Assembly (NCBI RefSeq): GCF_030490285.1
Contig: NZ_CP129884.1
Span: 1,798,001 to 1,862,000 of the forward strand
Length of the DNA stretch: 64,000 nt
DNA from: Methylomonas montana
Lineage (GTDB): Bacteria; Pseudomonadota; Gammaproteobacteria; Methylococcales; Methylomonadaceae
Direction: 5' to 3'
Shown here one piece after another: positions 44,343-52,839 of the stretch. Each line of letters opens with the position of its first letter. Position 1 is the stretch's first letter. The notes beneath the pieces are model-generated. The model was not told the DNA's origin and made no database searches. It saw only the letters and a list, made by a program, of their open reading frames with translations. The position numbers and the translations under genes were made by a program.

Positions 44343-44674
44343 CGCGAGAATCCGGTCAGTTGTACCTGACAACCGAAGCGCACCGTCTCGATGCCGAGCT
44401 TGTGCAACTGGGTTTGGCAACGCCGGGCCCAATGGCCATCGCCGAATAGCAACAGCAGTTCGTCTTGCGCCGGCAGACAGACTCCGCCAAAACTCTCGGC
44501 CAGTGTCGTCAATTCCGGTTGGCTCAAGGGTTGCGGATTGGGTTCGTTGCTCTGGGGTCGCCACAGGCGTTCCAGAAAACCTCGGCCGTGACGGCGTAAC
44601 ACCGTGGGTGAATCGTAACGTTGCCAGTCGGTATGACAGGGCACGCGGTTTAAAGATTGATCGTTTGTGTTCAT
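44339..44674 (-). CDS. Hypothetical island protein
   Basis: Encodes 111 residues (MNTNDQSLNRVPCHTDWQRY). It is rich in Gln, Pro and Leu and has no transmembrane segment. Blocks such as LTTLAESFGGVCLPAQDELLLLFGDGHWARRC resemble a small DNA- or protein-binding module, but nothing named. Its stop overlaps the exonuclease start, so translation is coupled. RNA element copy 10 precedes it. Confidence 0.55.
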   Translation of the reverse strand: MNTNDQSLNRVPCHTDWQRYDSPTVLRRHGRGFLERLWRPQSNEPNPQPLSQPELTTLAESFGGVCLPAQDELLLLFGDGHWARRCQTQLHKLGIETVRFGCQVQLTGFSR

Positions 44675-44692
44675 GACCTCTCCTGATAAATG

Positions 44693-44742
44693 AAGAGCGC
44701 CATGTCCTACCCCGTGGGCGAATAATGACGCCCTCGTGGGTG
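44693..44742 (-). promoter_or_regulatory. Island 5'-UTR RNA element, copy 10
   Basis: ACCC and GGGT enclose GGGCG/CGCCC with loop TCATTATT. The 5' arm AGGGCG can pair instead with downstream CGCTCT using one G-U pair. Confidence 0.65.
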
Positions 44743-44769
44743 GTTAAAGAATTTAGGATTGCAGCGTTT

Positions 44770-45810
44770 CTACGCCGCGTGTCCCAGGGTTTGACGGGCC
44801 TGATTCATGGCCATGTCTTTCGCGGACATGGGTGGCATGCCAGTGTTTTCGGTTTGTTCCAGGGCTTGTGTTGCCTTGGGTTCAACTTGCGATACCTTGT
44901 CCAACTCGGCCAACGCAAAGGTCAGGTCGATGCCTTTGAACTTCTGGTGGGCATAGTCGTAGGCTGCTTTCCAGGCACCTGCCGCCTTGGTACGACGTAC
45001 CAATTCCGCTACGGCCTTTTGCACCTTGGGATGGATTTGCGACAAGTTGATCACCTGAGACGTGTGCTCGGATGATTCGGGAAACCGATCGTCTGCATCG
45101 CCTTCCCACACAGTCGCTTCGCCATCAATTACAGTAGCGTCGGTGAGGTCGTCGAGCGTTTTGCCATCCATTTCCTCGGCCGCATAACCGCATTCCTCCG
45201 GAAAGGCTGCCCTGAGTGACGCTGCTTTACCGCATTTGGCCAATTGCCCCTTGGGGCGTTTGATCCACATCGCGGTCGGCACTTGCGAGTTTTTACCGCC
45301 GGCCGTGCTGTAAGCTTCCAGCCAATACACTTCCTCGGTAAAGGCGCAGCGTTTCCCTCCGACGATCCGGTATACAGTAACCGCCACCCATTCGGGAAAG
45401 GTCACGGTGACACTGGATTCCTGCCATTGCTCGTTGTCGTCCTTATAGCGACCGGTAAAGGTCTTGGTGACATCAGGACCCCAGACGGGCCTATCCATGC
45501 CGGCCCAAACACCGGTTCGGGATGCGGTGGTCTGAATTTCCATGATGGACGGCCAGACGGTTTCGACATTGCGGCCTAAAGCGGCACTCCACATCGGCAC
45601 GATATGCACCGGCTTTTTGAAGATATCGAGCTTGCGGGCCTTGCAATAATCCAGCGCCATCAGGATGGCTTCCGGTGTTTTGGCTGTCGGGAAGGTCACT
45701 TCCGTCAGTACTTTCCAGGACTGTTCCGATAGGCCATAGCTTTGTTGCGCAGTGACCGGCATCGGCAGGTCGCGGGTTTTGGGTGAGTTGTTGCGGTTGT
45801 TTTGGCTCAT
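44770..45810 (-). CDS. bet: Bet/RecT-family single-strand annealing protein
   Basis: Encodes 346 residues. The N-terminal half matches phage recombination protein Bet: SWKVLTEVTFPTAKTPEAILMALDYCKARKLDIFKKPVHIVPMW and EIQTTASRTGVWAGMDRPVWGPDV, followed by VTFPEWVAVTVYR. The C-terminal part is more variable. It anneals complementary single strands made by the partner exonuclease (43341-44342). In SXT/R391 the pair bet-exo promotes recombination between elements. The gene is preceded by RNA element copy 11 and by ssb. Confidence 0.9.
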   Translation of the reverse strand: MSQNNRNNSPKTRDLPMPVTAQQSYGLSEQSWKVLTEVTFPTAKTPEAILMALDYCKARKLDIFKKPVHIVPMWSAALGRNVETVWPSIMEIQTTASRTGVWAGMDRPVWGPDVTKTFTGRYKDDNEQWQESSVTVTFPEWVAVTVYRIVGGKRCAFTEEVYWLEAYSTAGGKNSQVPTAMWIKRPKGQLAKCGKAASLRAAFPEECGYAAEEMDGKTLDDLTDATVIDGEATVWEGDADDRFPESSEHTSQVINLSQIHPKVQKAVAELVRRTKAAGAWKAAYDYAHQKFKGIDLTFALAELDKVSQVEPKATQALEQTENTGMPPMSAKDMAMNQARQTLGHAA

Positions 45811-45832
45811 GGTGGGTCTCCTTCAATAAAAA

Positions 45833-45878
45833 AAGGGAACGCCATTGCCCGCCGGGGAATGGAATTCCCCTTGGGGTT
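45833..45878 (-). promoter_or_regulatory. Island 5'-UTR RNA element, copy 11
   Basis: ACCCC encloses with GGCGGGC around GGGGAAT/ATTCCCC, loop TCC. The 5' arm AGGGGAA can instead pair with downstream TTCCCTT (one G-U). Confidence 0.65.
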
Positions 45879-45953
45879 GAAATACCGAAGCCTGAAAAGG
45901 ATCGGCGGTGTAAACGTTATATCCACGAACGCCAATAATCGGCGCGCCGCGGA

Positions 45954-46385
45954 TTAATGCATAGGCATATCGCTGTAGTCGTCCTCCCAATCGGCATCTT
46001 CGGGCGCCGCTGGGGATGATGACGAGCCGCTTGCGGATGCCGATGCATTGGGACGATCCAGCATCTGCAATTCAAAGGCGGCGATTTCGGTACGGTAGCG
46101 CTTATCGCCCGCTTGACCCCATTGCTGGGTACGCAAACGGCCTTCGATGTAGATCTGACTGCCTTTGTGCAAATACTGTTCGGCGGTATCAGCGAGTTTT
46201 TTGAAAAACACCACCCGATGCCACTCGGTCCGCTCCTGTTTACCGTTTTTGGGATCGTTCCAGATTTCGCTGGTTGCCAAACGGATGGCGACGACTTTGC
46301 CGCCGTTATTGGGCATAAAGCGAACATCCGGATCGGCGCCGAGCCGGCCCAGCAAGATGACTTTGTTCACGCCGCGATTGGCCAT
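45954..46385 (-). CDS. ssb: Single-stranded DNA-binding protein
   Basis: Encodes 143 residues from ATG 46385 ([20 protein letters not shown]), SD AGGAGG upstream. The OB fold is clear: [68 protein letters not shown]. The C-terminus is acidic ([15 protein letters not shown]) but ends MPMH, without the DDDIPF tip that recruits host partners. It supports the Bet-Exo recombination module. Typical bacterial SSBs are about 170 residues; this one is shorter. RNA element copy 12, longer than the rest, lies upstream. Confidence 0.92.
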   Translation of the reverse strand: MANRGVNKVILLGRLGADPDVRFMPNNGGKVVAIRLATSEIWNDPKNGKQERTEWHRVVFFKKLADTAEQYLHKGSQIYIEGRLRTQQWGQAGDKRYRTEIAAFELQMLDRPNASASASGSSSSPAAPEDADWEDDYSDMPMH

Positions 46386-46399
46386 GATGACATTCCTCC

Positions 46400-46499
46400 T
46401 GTCGGCCGCGCCCGACTCAACGATAAAATACCCAGCGGCGCGGCGATGGGCATGCCGGCGCCTCGAATCCCTGGGGGAATCGATACGCCCGGCAGGGTT
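46400..46499 (-). promoter_or_regulatory. Island 5'-UTR RNA element, copy 12 (extended)
   Basis: ACCC (near 46495) and GGGT (near 46430) enclose a longer stem region with GCCGGGCG and GCGCCGGC-type arms. It is about twice the length of the other copies and may contain an inserted hairpin. It sits directly before the ssb ribosome site. Confidence 0.45.
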
Positions 46500-46516
46500 A
46501 AACAATTAATACTCAC

Positions 46517-46594
46517 ATCAGGCTTGACGCACCTGACACGCCGATGGAAAACCACCGTCGCCGCTTAAAAACGGAACGCCGACCAAAGTCGGAT
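46517..46594. repeat. Dispersed island repeat, copy 3
   Basis: CAGGCTTGACGCACCTG and AAACGGAACGCCGACCAAAG match copies 1 and 2. The 296-base gap 46500-46795 separates the minus-strand ssb operon from the plus-strand AcaB-like gene and holds no other gene. Confidence 0.6.
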
Positions 46595-46795
46595 CAAGGC
46601 GGCCATGAAAGACCAGCCGAGAAAGTCTGGGGTGAAGCGGAAGGCTGATGGCCAACCATTTCAGTTGGCGGGTATTGAAGCAGAATTATTTTGAAGAGAT
46701 TTTGCAGCTGACGCCGAATTCGCCATCAGCTGCGGACAGGTTAAAAAAAATCTGGCTTACGATCACTGCCCATTCGTCCATATCAGGAAACAGTC

Positions 46796-47428
46796 ATGTC
46801 CGAAACAGCTCCACAGCCTAAATCAGTCCCGCGACGCGCTATCAGTCGGCCGATATTTGAGCGTACATTTAGCATCAACAGCGAACAAGCCATTCGCGTG
46901 ATTCGTAACAGCTATCATCGATTGATGGTGTCCCTGTACGCCATCGACGTGATTCTGCGCATCATTGGAAGAGAGGAAACGGTCGATGAAATTGAAGGCA
47001 TTGTTAGCCAGATGATTGCCGAATGCGCGGAGCAACTGCAGCAGGAAAAACTACGCTTGGAAAAACTCAAGGCCGACAACGGCATCACCGAAACGCCCAC
47101 GTACACGCACCCCAGGGAATTTGTGGCGAAAATCGCCTCGCCGCAGATTGCGCAATTCGTCGAGTTGATTCGTTTGCTGGATCAGTTGATGATCGTGATG
47201 GACACCTTGTGGCTATGCCAGGTCATCTCCAACAAGCATTGCATTGAGGCCCGTTATCAGTGGCAGCAGCGATTGCAACGACTGGCAAATAAAATTGTGA
47301 CGATGGAAAAACATGCGCATCAGGCGGCGTATGAGCAGGGGCATGGTGAAGAACTCAGGATTGCAAGGGAAACTGAGGGGCTAACCGATGAACCAGAGGC
47401 AATTTCAGCAAATGCAGCTGAATTTTGA
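46796..47428 (+). CDS. AcaB-family (DUF1845-like) regulator
   Basis: Encodes 210 residues (MSETAPQPKSVPRRAISRPI). A basic N-terminus with ERTFSINSEQAIRVIRNSYHRLMVSLYAIDVILRIIG is followed by long helices. This resembles the DUF1845/AcaB family, which occurs in integrative elements and, in IncC plasmids, activates the acaDC genes. With FlhDC-like proteins also in this element, an upstream activator role is plausible, though the relation is by appearance only. It is divergent from the ssb operon and ends 156 bases before the defence operon; that gap is AT-rich. Confidence 0.5.
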   Translation: MSETAPQPKSVPRRAISRPIFERTFSINSEQAIRVIRNSYHRLMVSLYAIDVILRIIGREETVDEIEGIVSQMIAECAEQLQQEKLRLEKLKADNGITETPTYTHPREFVAKIASPQIAQFVELIRLLDQLMIVMDTLWLCQVISNKHCIEARYQWQQRLQRLANKIVTMEKHAHQAAYEQGHGEELRIARETEGLTDEPEAISANAAEF

Positions 47429-47584
47429 CACACCATTGCGCTGGCAGCTCTTAGCGATTCAAAATGAATCTTATTAAAATCAATAATTAAAAGCTTTCGG
47501 AGCTAATCAGATCTCCAATAAAGGACATTGAAAAAGGATGAGCTGATTTATAATGGTACATCTAAAAAATCTAGGATTTCATAA

Positions 47585-48490
47585 ATGATTCCGCTGAGAC
47601 CTGATTGCTACTCCTTCGGTCGCCACGAAACTTTTCCATTACGCTTTGGTTGGCTCACTAAGGGTTATCAAGCTTGGTTGTCTACGCCTGGCGTGTTTGA
47701 AGACGATGATGCTACAGTTAAGCTCGGTGTAGGGAAAAACATGGTTTCTGCGATTAAATATTGGCTTATCGCTACGCAGATGATTAACTGTGATCGCCAA
47801 TCTATCGTGTCATCGGAACTAGGAGAACGTATCTTCTCCCCTAATGGATGGGATCCTTACCTTGAAGATGATGCAACAATTTGGCTTTTGCATTGGCTGA
47901 TTTCTTCAAATCCTGCTGAAGCCACCACTCCATTCTGGTTTTTTAATCGTTTCCATAAGCCAGAGTTCACTATGAAGGAGCTCATAGATGCTCAGAAATA
48001 TTTTGTCTCGGAACATCTTTCGGCTAAGGTTTCTGAAGCCACTCTCAAACATGACGTGACCTTGCTAGTTCGTATGTATCAACCCACGTTGAATTCAAAA
48101 TCTGTTCCTTCAGAAGAAGGTTTAGATTCCCCTGTGGCTATGCTCGGATTAATGGAGATGGCTACAGGTTCGAAATATCATGAGTCCAAACCCGAATTCC
48201 GCTCAGTACCAGTGGCAATTTTTGCTTTTTCTGTTGCCCAAGTGCTTGTGGAATCAGGTGCACCCAATTTACCGATCGAGCGTCTCATGCATAGTGATGG
48301 CGTTCTTGCCGCACCTGGCTCTGTGTTTAGGCTCACGGAGGAATGTCTCATCACTAAACTTGAGGAGATGATTGCTTGGTATCCTGGTGTTTTCAACCTA
48401 AGAGAATCAGCGGGAATTCATCAGCTATATCTTCTCAAGGAACTCGAACCGATTAGTTTGTTACGTCGACACTATGTTGGAGCACACTAG
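47585..48490 (+). CDS. sspB: DUF4007 protein, SspB-like DNA nickase candidate
   Basis: Encodes 301 residues (MIPLRPDCYSFGRHETFPLR). RHETFPLRFGWLTKGYQAW and KLGVGKNMVSAIKYWL are typical of DUF4007, the family of SspB and related phosphorothioation-associated proteins. In Ssp systems SspB nicks DNA so that sulfur can be installed in the backbone. It is first in a plus-strand set with an SspC-like ATPase and an SspD-like PAPS-reductase-type enzyme, which makes the assignment convincing. No cysteine desulfurase (SspA) lies upstream. Codon use is more AT-rich than in the preceding island block, consistent with separate acquisition. Confidence 0.75.
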   Translation: MIPLRPDCYSFGRHETFPLRFGWLTKGYQAWLSTPGVFEDDDATVKLGVGKNMVSAIKYWLIATQMINCDRQSIVSSELGERIFSPNGWDPYLEDDATIWLLHWLISSNPAEATTPFWFFNRFHKPEFTMKELIDAQKYFVSEHLSAKVSEATLKHDVTLLVRMYQPTLNSKSVPSEEGLDSPVAMLGLMEMATGSKYHESKPEFRSVPVAIFAFSVAQVLVESGAPNLPIERLMHSDGVLAAPGSVFRLTEECLITKLEEMIAWYPGVFNLRESAGIHQLYLLKELEPISLLRRHYVGAH

Positions 48491-48499
48491 TAGATCATT

Positions 48500-51400
48500 A
48501 TGTCAATCGCCCAATTTATAAACGTCAATACAAGCTATACCCGTTCAATTAATATAGAGCGCGACAGCGAATATCAAAATAGTGTTCGTCCTTATATCTT
48601 AACGAGCAGAGCTATACAGGTGCTCGATCGCTTTACAGATACATTAAAGCCAATTGAGATTCCACGAGCATGGGCTCTAGTGGGCCCTTACGGCTCAGGT
48701 AAATCGGCTTTTGGCTTATTCCTATCGCAACTCTTAGGCAATAAAGAAGATGAGACAACTCAGCACGCTATTGCCGGCTTGCAGCAAGTCGCCCCCGAGT
48801 TAGCTGAGCAGTTCAAAAAAAATTGCGCAGCACCAAAAGGCTACTGTATTGCTAGTATTGCCGGCACTCCGGAATCGCTTGGGCGCCGTTTATTACAAGC
48901 ATTAAATAAGGCTGTTTTGCGATACTTTGGTGACCATCGCGATGATCTAAATCCGCAATTGCTTTCCCTGTTAAAGGAAGTTACGAATGAGATCAATCCA
49001 AAAACGAGCGATATCCTTGCTCTCATCTCTGAATTACAGAGTGCAATCACCAAAGTAGGTGGCGCTGGTCTCCTAATTGTTGTAGACGAACTTGGCAAAT
49101 TTTTAGAATATGAGGCTCGTCATCGGAGCAACTCGGAAATTTTTCTATTGCAGGCCTTAGCCGAACACGCTGTTCGCCCTGATGAAGCACCTCTCCAACT
49201 AGTCGTACTGTTACATCAATCCTTTGAACAATATGCCCAGACCCTCGGCGACCATCTTCGCAATGAGTGGAAGAAGGTTCAGGGGAGGTTTGAAAGCATC
49301 CCCTTTGTCGAGACTGCCGAACAGGTCATTCGAGTCATCAGGGCTGCACTCGTGCAGAATCTTGACCCACGCATAAAGACTAAATTAGATGCTGAAGCAT
49401 TCCAATTTGCTGCAGCTTTGGATCAACAACGAGCATTGCCTCCAGGCTTATTAGTGGATGATGCTGCTGCGTTGTTTACGGCTTGCTACCCGTTACATCC
49501 TATTTCCCTGTTGGTATTGCCAGCACTTTGTCAGCGTGTAGCACAGAATGAGCGGACTCTTTTTAGTTATTTGGGAAGCCAGGAACCGCACGGTTTTATG
49601 GAAAGTTTGAGCCGACTCAGTGTCAAGAATGATCGGTTAGATTGGATATGCCCATGGGAAATATACGATTATTTCATTCTGAATCAACCCGGTTTAGTCA
49701 CTGATCCACATACTCACCGTCGCTGGGCAGAAGTTGTAACAGCCGTTGAACGGCTTGGCGATGCACTTTCAAGTGAAATTTCCTTGCTTAAGATGATAGG
49801 GCTTATGAATATCGTTGGTATTCAAGGTGGGCTCAAGGCTTCATTTGAAGTGCTATCACTATGTGATGAGAATGCCAAAACCACAAGGTCCACTCTCGAT
49901 GCTCTGGGTGAGCGCTCGCTAATTACCTTCCGTAAATTTAGTGGAGAATATCGTGTGTGGCAGGGAAGCGATTTCGACTTAGAAACCGCACTCTCTGAGC
50001 AAATTTCTCAGATTGGTCAGGTCGATATTGCTGAGTTATTGAACCTAGCTAAGCCGCTAGCTCCAATCGTAGCCCGTCGTCATGCTATTGCTACTGGCAC
50101 TCTTCGCTATTACCAGCCAGACTTTGTTAGCGCCCCTAGCATTAGCCGAATACGGCCCATGAATAAGCCAACATTATTTATTTGCCTTGCGAATACGACA
50201 GATGAAGTAATTCTGTTTAGGCAAAAGCTTATTGAACTAGGTAACGGACATACTATGGGGGTTATTGTCGGGAACCCTGAATCCCTGCGCGAGGCGGTAT
50301 TAACCATATTCGCTCTATCTCGGATACAGCGCGAAAATGCCTTACTTGCCAATGATCCAGTGGCTCAACGTGAACTCAAAGATCGACTGGCGGCTGCACA
50401 AAAAAACGAAACTGTCATTATTGCTTCGATCCTGGAGGCTCCTAACCAATCTGAGTGGATAGCTCAAGGGCGTATACCTTTGATCGATAATAAACGCCAG
50501 TTACAACAAAAATTTTCCGCAATATTGGATGATGTTTATTATGCTGCCCCTTTATTACATAACGAGCTAATAAATCGCGATAAGCCATCCCCCAGCGCAA
50601 TGGCTGGGCGCAATAAGCTGATCGCCGCAATGTTTGAGCATGGCCATGAGGAAGATCTTGGGATTGAGAAATATCCTGCTGAAAAATCTATGTATCGTGC
50701 TTTGCTCAAGGCGACAGGATTGCATTACAAAAATGGTGATGGTTGGCAATTTGGTTTATCCCCCACTTTAAAGGATAAGTATCGAATTCGACCCGTTTGG
50801 AAGGCTATCGAGAAAGAATTTGACGATTCCGAAACCAATCCGATTCCTGTGGCTGACTTGTTTGCTCGTCTAGTTCAGCCGCCATACGGCTTAAAAGCTG
50901 GCGTAATCCCGATTCTATTTTTGACAATTTTTCTAGCTAATAGAGATGAATTGGCGTTATTTGAAGAAGGGAATTTTATCCCATTTCTGACTGTTGAGAT
51001 ATACGAGCGGCTTCTGAAAAACCCTAAGTCTTTTAGTCTTCAACGTTTTCAAATAGATTCTCTACGAGAAGCTTTATTCAGACGTTATGCCGAAATTGTT
51101 TCGGGAGAAATACCAAACGAAGCTACACTACTCACGGCAGTCAAACCGCTGGCTCAAATGATGGTGAATCTGCCAGATTACACGAAACGGACCCAACATC
51201 TGTCCCCTGAAGCGATTTCAGTACGAAACCTATTTTTCGAATCGAAATCGCCTGCACAACTTGTCCTAGTCGATCTGCCAAAAGCATGTGGATTCAGTTC
51301 TCTCACTAGCATTAAGCCTGAAGTAGAGCAATTGCATATGTTCTCCCAAAAATTTCAGAGCGTAATTGGAGAGTTGAGAGGTGCGTATCATAGCTTGCTT

Positions 51401-51991
51401 TGGAATGTTATGAACATGATCAAGAAGGCGTTTGGCATCGAAAATGATGTCCTGATTCAGGATCTTCGCGACATGTTGCGTGGTCGATGTATGCAATTAG
51501 AGAATTACACAATCGATATCCATGGATTGCGAGCATTCATAGGACGCATTGTAGATCCTTACGGGGAGGAAACCCCTTGGCTAATTAGTATTGCGAGTTT
51601 CCTTGCTCGTAAACCGCCTGAGAAATGGACTGATGATGATATTAAGGCTGTGGAATATCGTATAACTGAATACGCAAAACGTATTCGTGATTTGGAGCGG
51701 TTGCGTTTCGTCCATCAAGACCGAATTTCTGATTTCGGTGATGATATCGAAGTAATGTTACTTAAGGGAGTACAACAGCAAACTGGCGAAACAGAGCTGT
51801 TTGTCGTACTAGATTCAGCCAAAAAACGAGCTGTGGCAGGTACTGTCAGTAAAATTTCTGAGCTTCTCTCTAGTTTAGATGATGTTAGCTTGAGACATGC
51901 AGCTCTTGCGCTTAGTTTTACCGCAGCTACGTCTTCGATCCCCGAAGCTGATCGGAATAATGAATATGTTGCAGTGGAAGGTAAATCATGA
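48500..51991 (+). CDS. sspC: Large P-loop ATPase, SspC-like (BrxC/DUF499-type)
   Basis: Encodes 1163 residues. Walker A is WALVGPYGSGKSAFGLFL (Gly62-Ser69 region) and Walker B GLLIVVDELGKFLE (Asp196-Glu197). Large ATPases of this kind occur in Ssp (SspC), BREX (BrxC/PglY) and related systems. The protein follows the DUF4007 gene by 9 bases and its stop overlaps the PAPS-reductase gene by four bases (ATGA), so the three are tightly coupled. The remainder is helical without a nuclease or methylase motif. It probably powers remodelling or recruitment in DNA sulfur modification. BREX as a whole is unlikely because PglZ, BrxL and a methylase are absent. Confidence 0.75.
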   Translation: MSIAQFINVNTSYTRSINIERDSEYQNSVRPYILTSRAIQVLDRFTDTLKPIEIPRAWALVGPYGSGKSAFGLFLSQLLGNKEDETTQHAIAGLQQVAPELAEQFKKNCAAPKGYCIASIAGTPESLGRRLLQALNKAVLRYFGDHRDDLNPQLLSLLKEVTNEINPKTSDILALISELQSAITKVGGAGLLIVVDELGKFLEYEARHRSNSEIFLLQALAEHAVRPDEAPLQLVVLLHQSFEQYAQTLGDHLRNEWKKVQGRFESIPFVETAEQVIRVIRAALVQNLDPRIKTKLDAEAFQFAAALDQQRALPPGLLVDDAAALFTACYPLHPISLLVLPALCQRVAQNERTLFSYLGSQEPHGFMESLSRLSVKNDRLDWICPWEIYDYFILNQPGLVTDPHTHRRWAEVVTAVERLGDALSSEISLLKMIGLMNIVGIQGGLKASFEVLSLCDENAKTTRSTLDALGERSLITFRKFSGEYRVWQGSDFDLETALSEQISQIGQVDIAELLNLAKPLAPIVARRHAIATGTLRYYQPDFVSAPSISRIRPMNKPTLFICLANTTDEVILFRQKLIELGNGHTMGVIVGNPESLREAVLTIFALSRIQRENALLANDPVAQRELKDRLAAAQKNETVIIASILEAPNQSEWIAQGRIPLIDNKRQLQQKFSAILDDVYYAAPLLHNELINRDKPSPSAMAGRNKLIAAMFEHGHEEDLGIEKYPAEKSMYRALLKATGLHYKNGDGWQFGLSPTLKDKYRIRPVWKAIEKEFDDSETNPIPVADLFARLVQPPYGLKAGVIPILFLTIFLANRDELALFEEGNFIPFLTVEIYERLLKNPKSFSLQRFQIDSLREALFRRYAEIVSGEIPNEATLLTAVKPLAQMMVNLPDYTKRTQHLSPEAISVRNLFFESKSPAQLVLVDLPKACGFSSLTSIKPEVEQLHMFSQKFQSVIGELRGAYHSLLWNVMNMIKKAFGIENDVLIQDLRDMLRGRCMQLENYTIDIHGLRAFIGRIVDPYGEETPWLISIASFLARKPPEKWTDDDIKAVEYRITEYAKRIRDLERLRFVHQDRISDFGDDIEVMLLKGVQQQTGETELFVVLDSAKKRAVAGTVSKISELLSSLDDVSLRHAALALSFTAATSSIPEADRNNEYVAVEGKS

Positions 51992-52791
51992 GTACTAGCA
52001 TCGTAAGTAACAAACCAATTCGCCACGTTCTCGGCATCTCCGGTGGTAAGGATAGTGCTGCCTTGGCAATTTATATGCGCGATAAGGTGCCAGAGATGGA
52101 GTATTTCTTTACTGACACTGGTGCTGAGTTGCCCGAGGTGTACGATTATCTTGATAAGCTCGAAGCCTACTTGGCTAAGCCAATAACTCGGTTAATGACG
52201 AATGGCGATTTTGATCACCTTCTAAGTAAGTACAACAATTTTCTTCCGTCACCGAACACAAGATGGTGTACTCGCGAGATGAAAATTCGTCCGTTCGAGG
52301 AGTGGGTAGGGATTGATCAAGTAATTACATATGTTGCGATACGGGCTGATGAAGATCGCGATGGGTACCGCAGCACAAAAGCAAATATCCAACCTAAATT
52401 CCCCTTTAAGGTTGACGGGATTGTGCGGTCAGATATTGAGCGTATCTTGATCAATGCGGGAGTTGGCTATCCAAAATATTACGAGTGGCGGAGTCGATCC
52501 GGATGCTATTTTTGTTTCTTTCAACGCAAGAATGAGTGGATTTCACTCGCTGAGAGACATCCCGATCTCTTCGAGCGCGCTAAGAAATACGAGAAGTTAA
52601 ATACTTTGACCGGTGAACAATATACATGGACACAGGGAGAAACGTTAGAACAGTTGGTTGCAAGAGCGAGTGATATCAAAGCTCAGGCTAACTCAAGGAA
52701 AACCGTAACAAAACGTATGCCCTGGCAAGAACAGTTAGCCAATCTCGCTGACGAGGAAGATAACGAGTCTTGCCTCATTTGCACTCTTTAA
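51988..52791 (+). CDS. sspD: PAPS-reductase/PP-loop ATPase, SspD- or DndC-like
   Basis: Encodes 267 residues; its ATG overlaps the upstream stop. The PP-loop motif SGGKDS (residues 18-23) binds ATP. Cys94 (RWCTREMK) and the C-terminal pairs Cys173/176 (SGCYFCFF) and Cys262/265 (SCLICTL) can hold an iron-sulfur cluster, as in DndC and SspD. These enzymes activate the phosphodiester backbone by adenylation for sulfur insertion. BREX type 4 also uses a PAPS-reductase (BrxP), but the DUF4007 neighbour fits Ssp. The next gene begins after 48 bases. Confidence 0.82.
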   Translation: MSTSIVSNKPIRHVLGISGGKDSAALAIYMRDKVPEMEYFFTDTGAELPEVYDYLDKLEAYLAKPITRLMTNGDFDHLLSKYNNFLPSPNTRWCTREMKIRPFEEWVGIDQVITYVAIRADEDRDGYRSTKANIQPKFPFKVDGIVRSDIERILINAGVGYPKYYEWRSRSGCYFCFFQRKNEWISLAERHPDLFERAKKYEKLNTLTGEQYTWTQGETLEQLVARASDIKAQANSRKTVTKRMPWQEQLANLADEEDNESCLICTL

Positions 52792-52839
52792 AAATACCAA
52801 GCCAATATTATTCTCTATTTAGCCCTCATTTTCTGAATA

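Noticed and set aside
34750..46499. CRISPR array
   Set aside because: The repeats are interspersed with genes, differ in sequence and form individual hairpins; there are no uniform repeats, spacers or cas genes.
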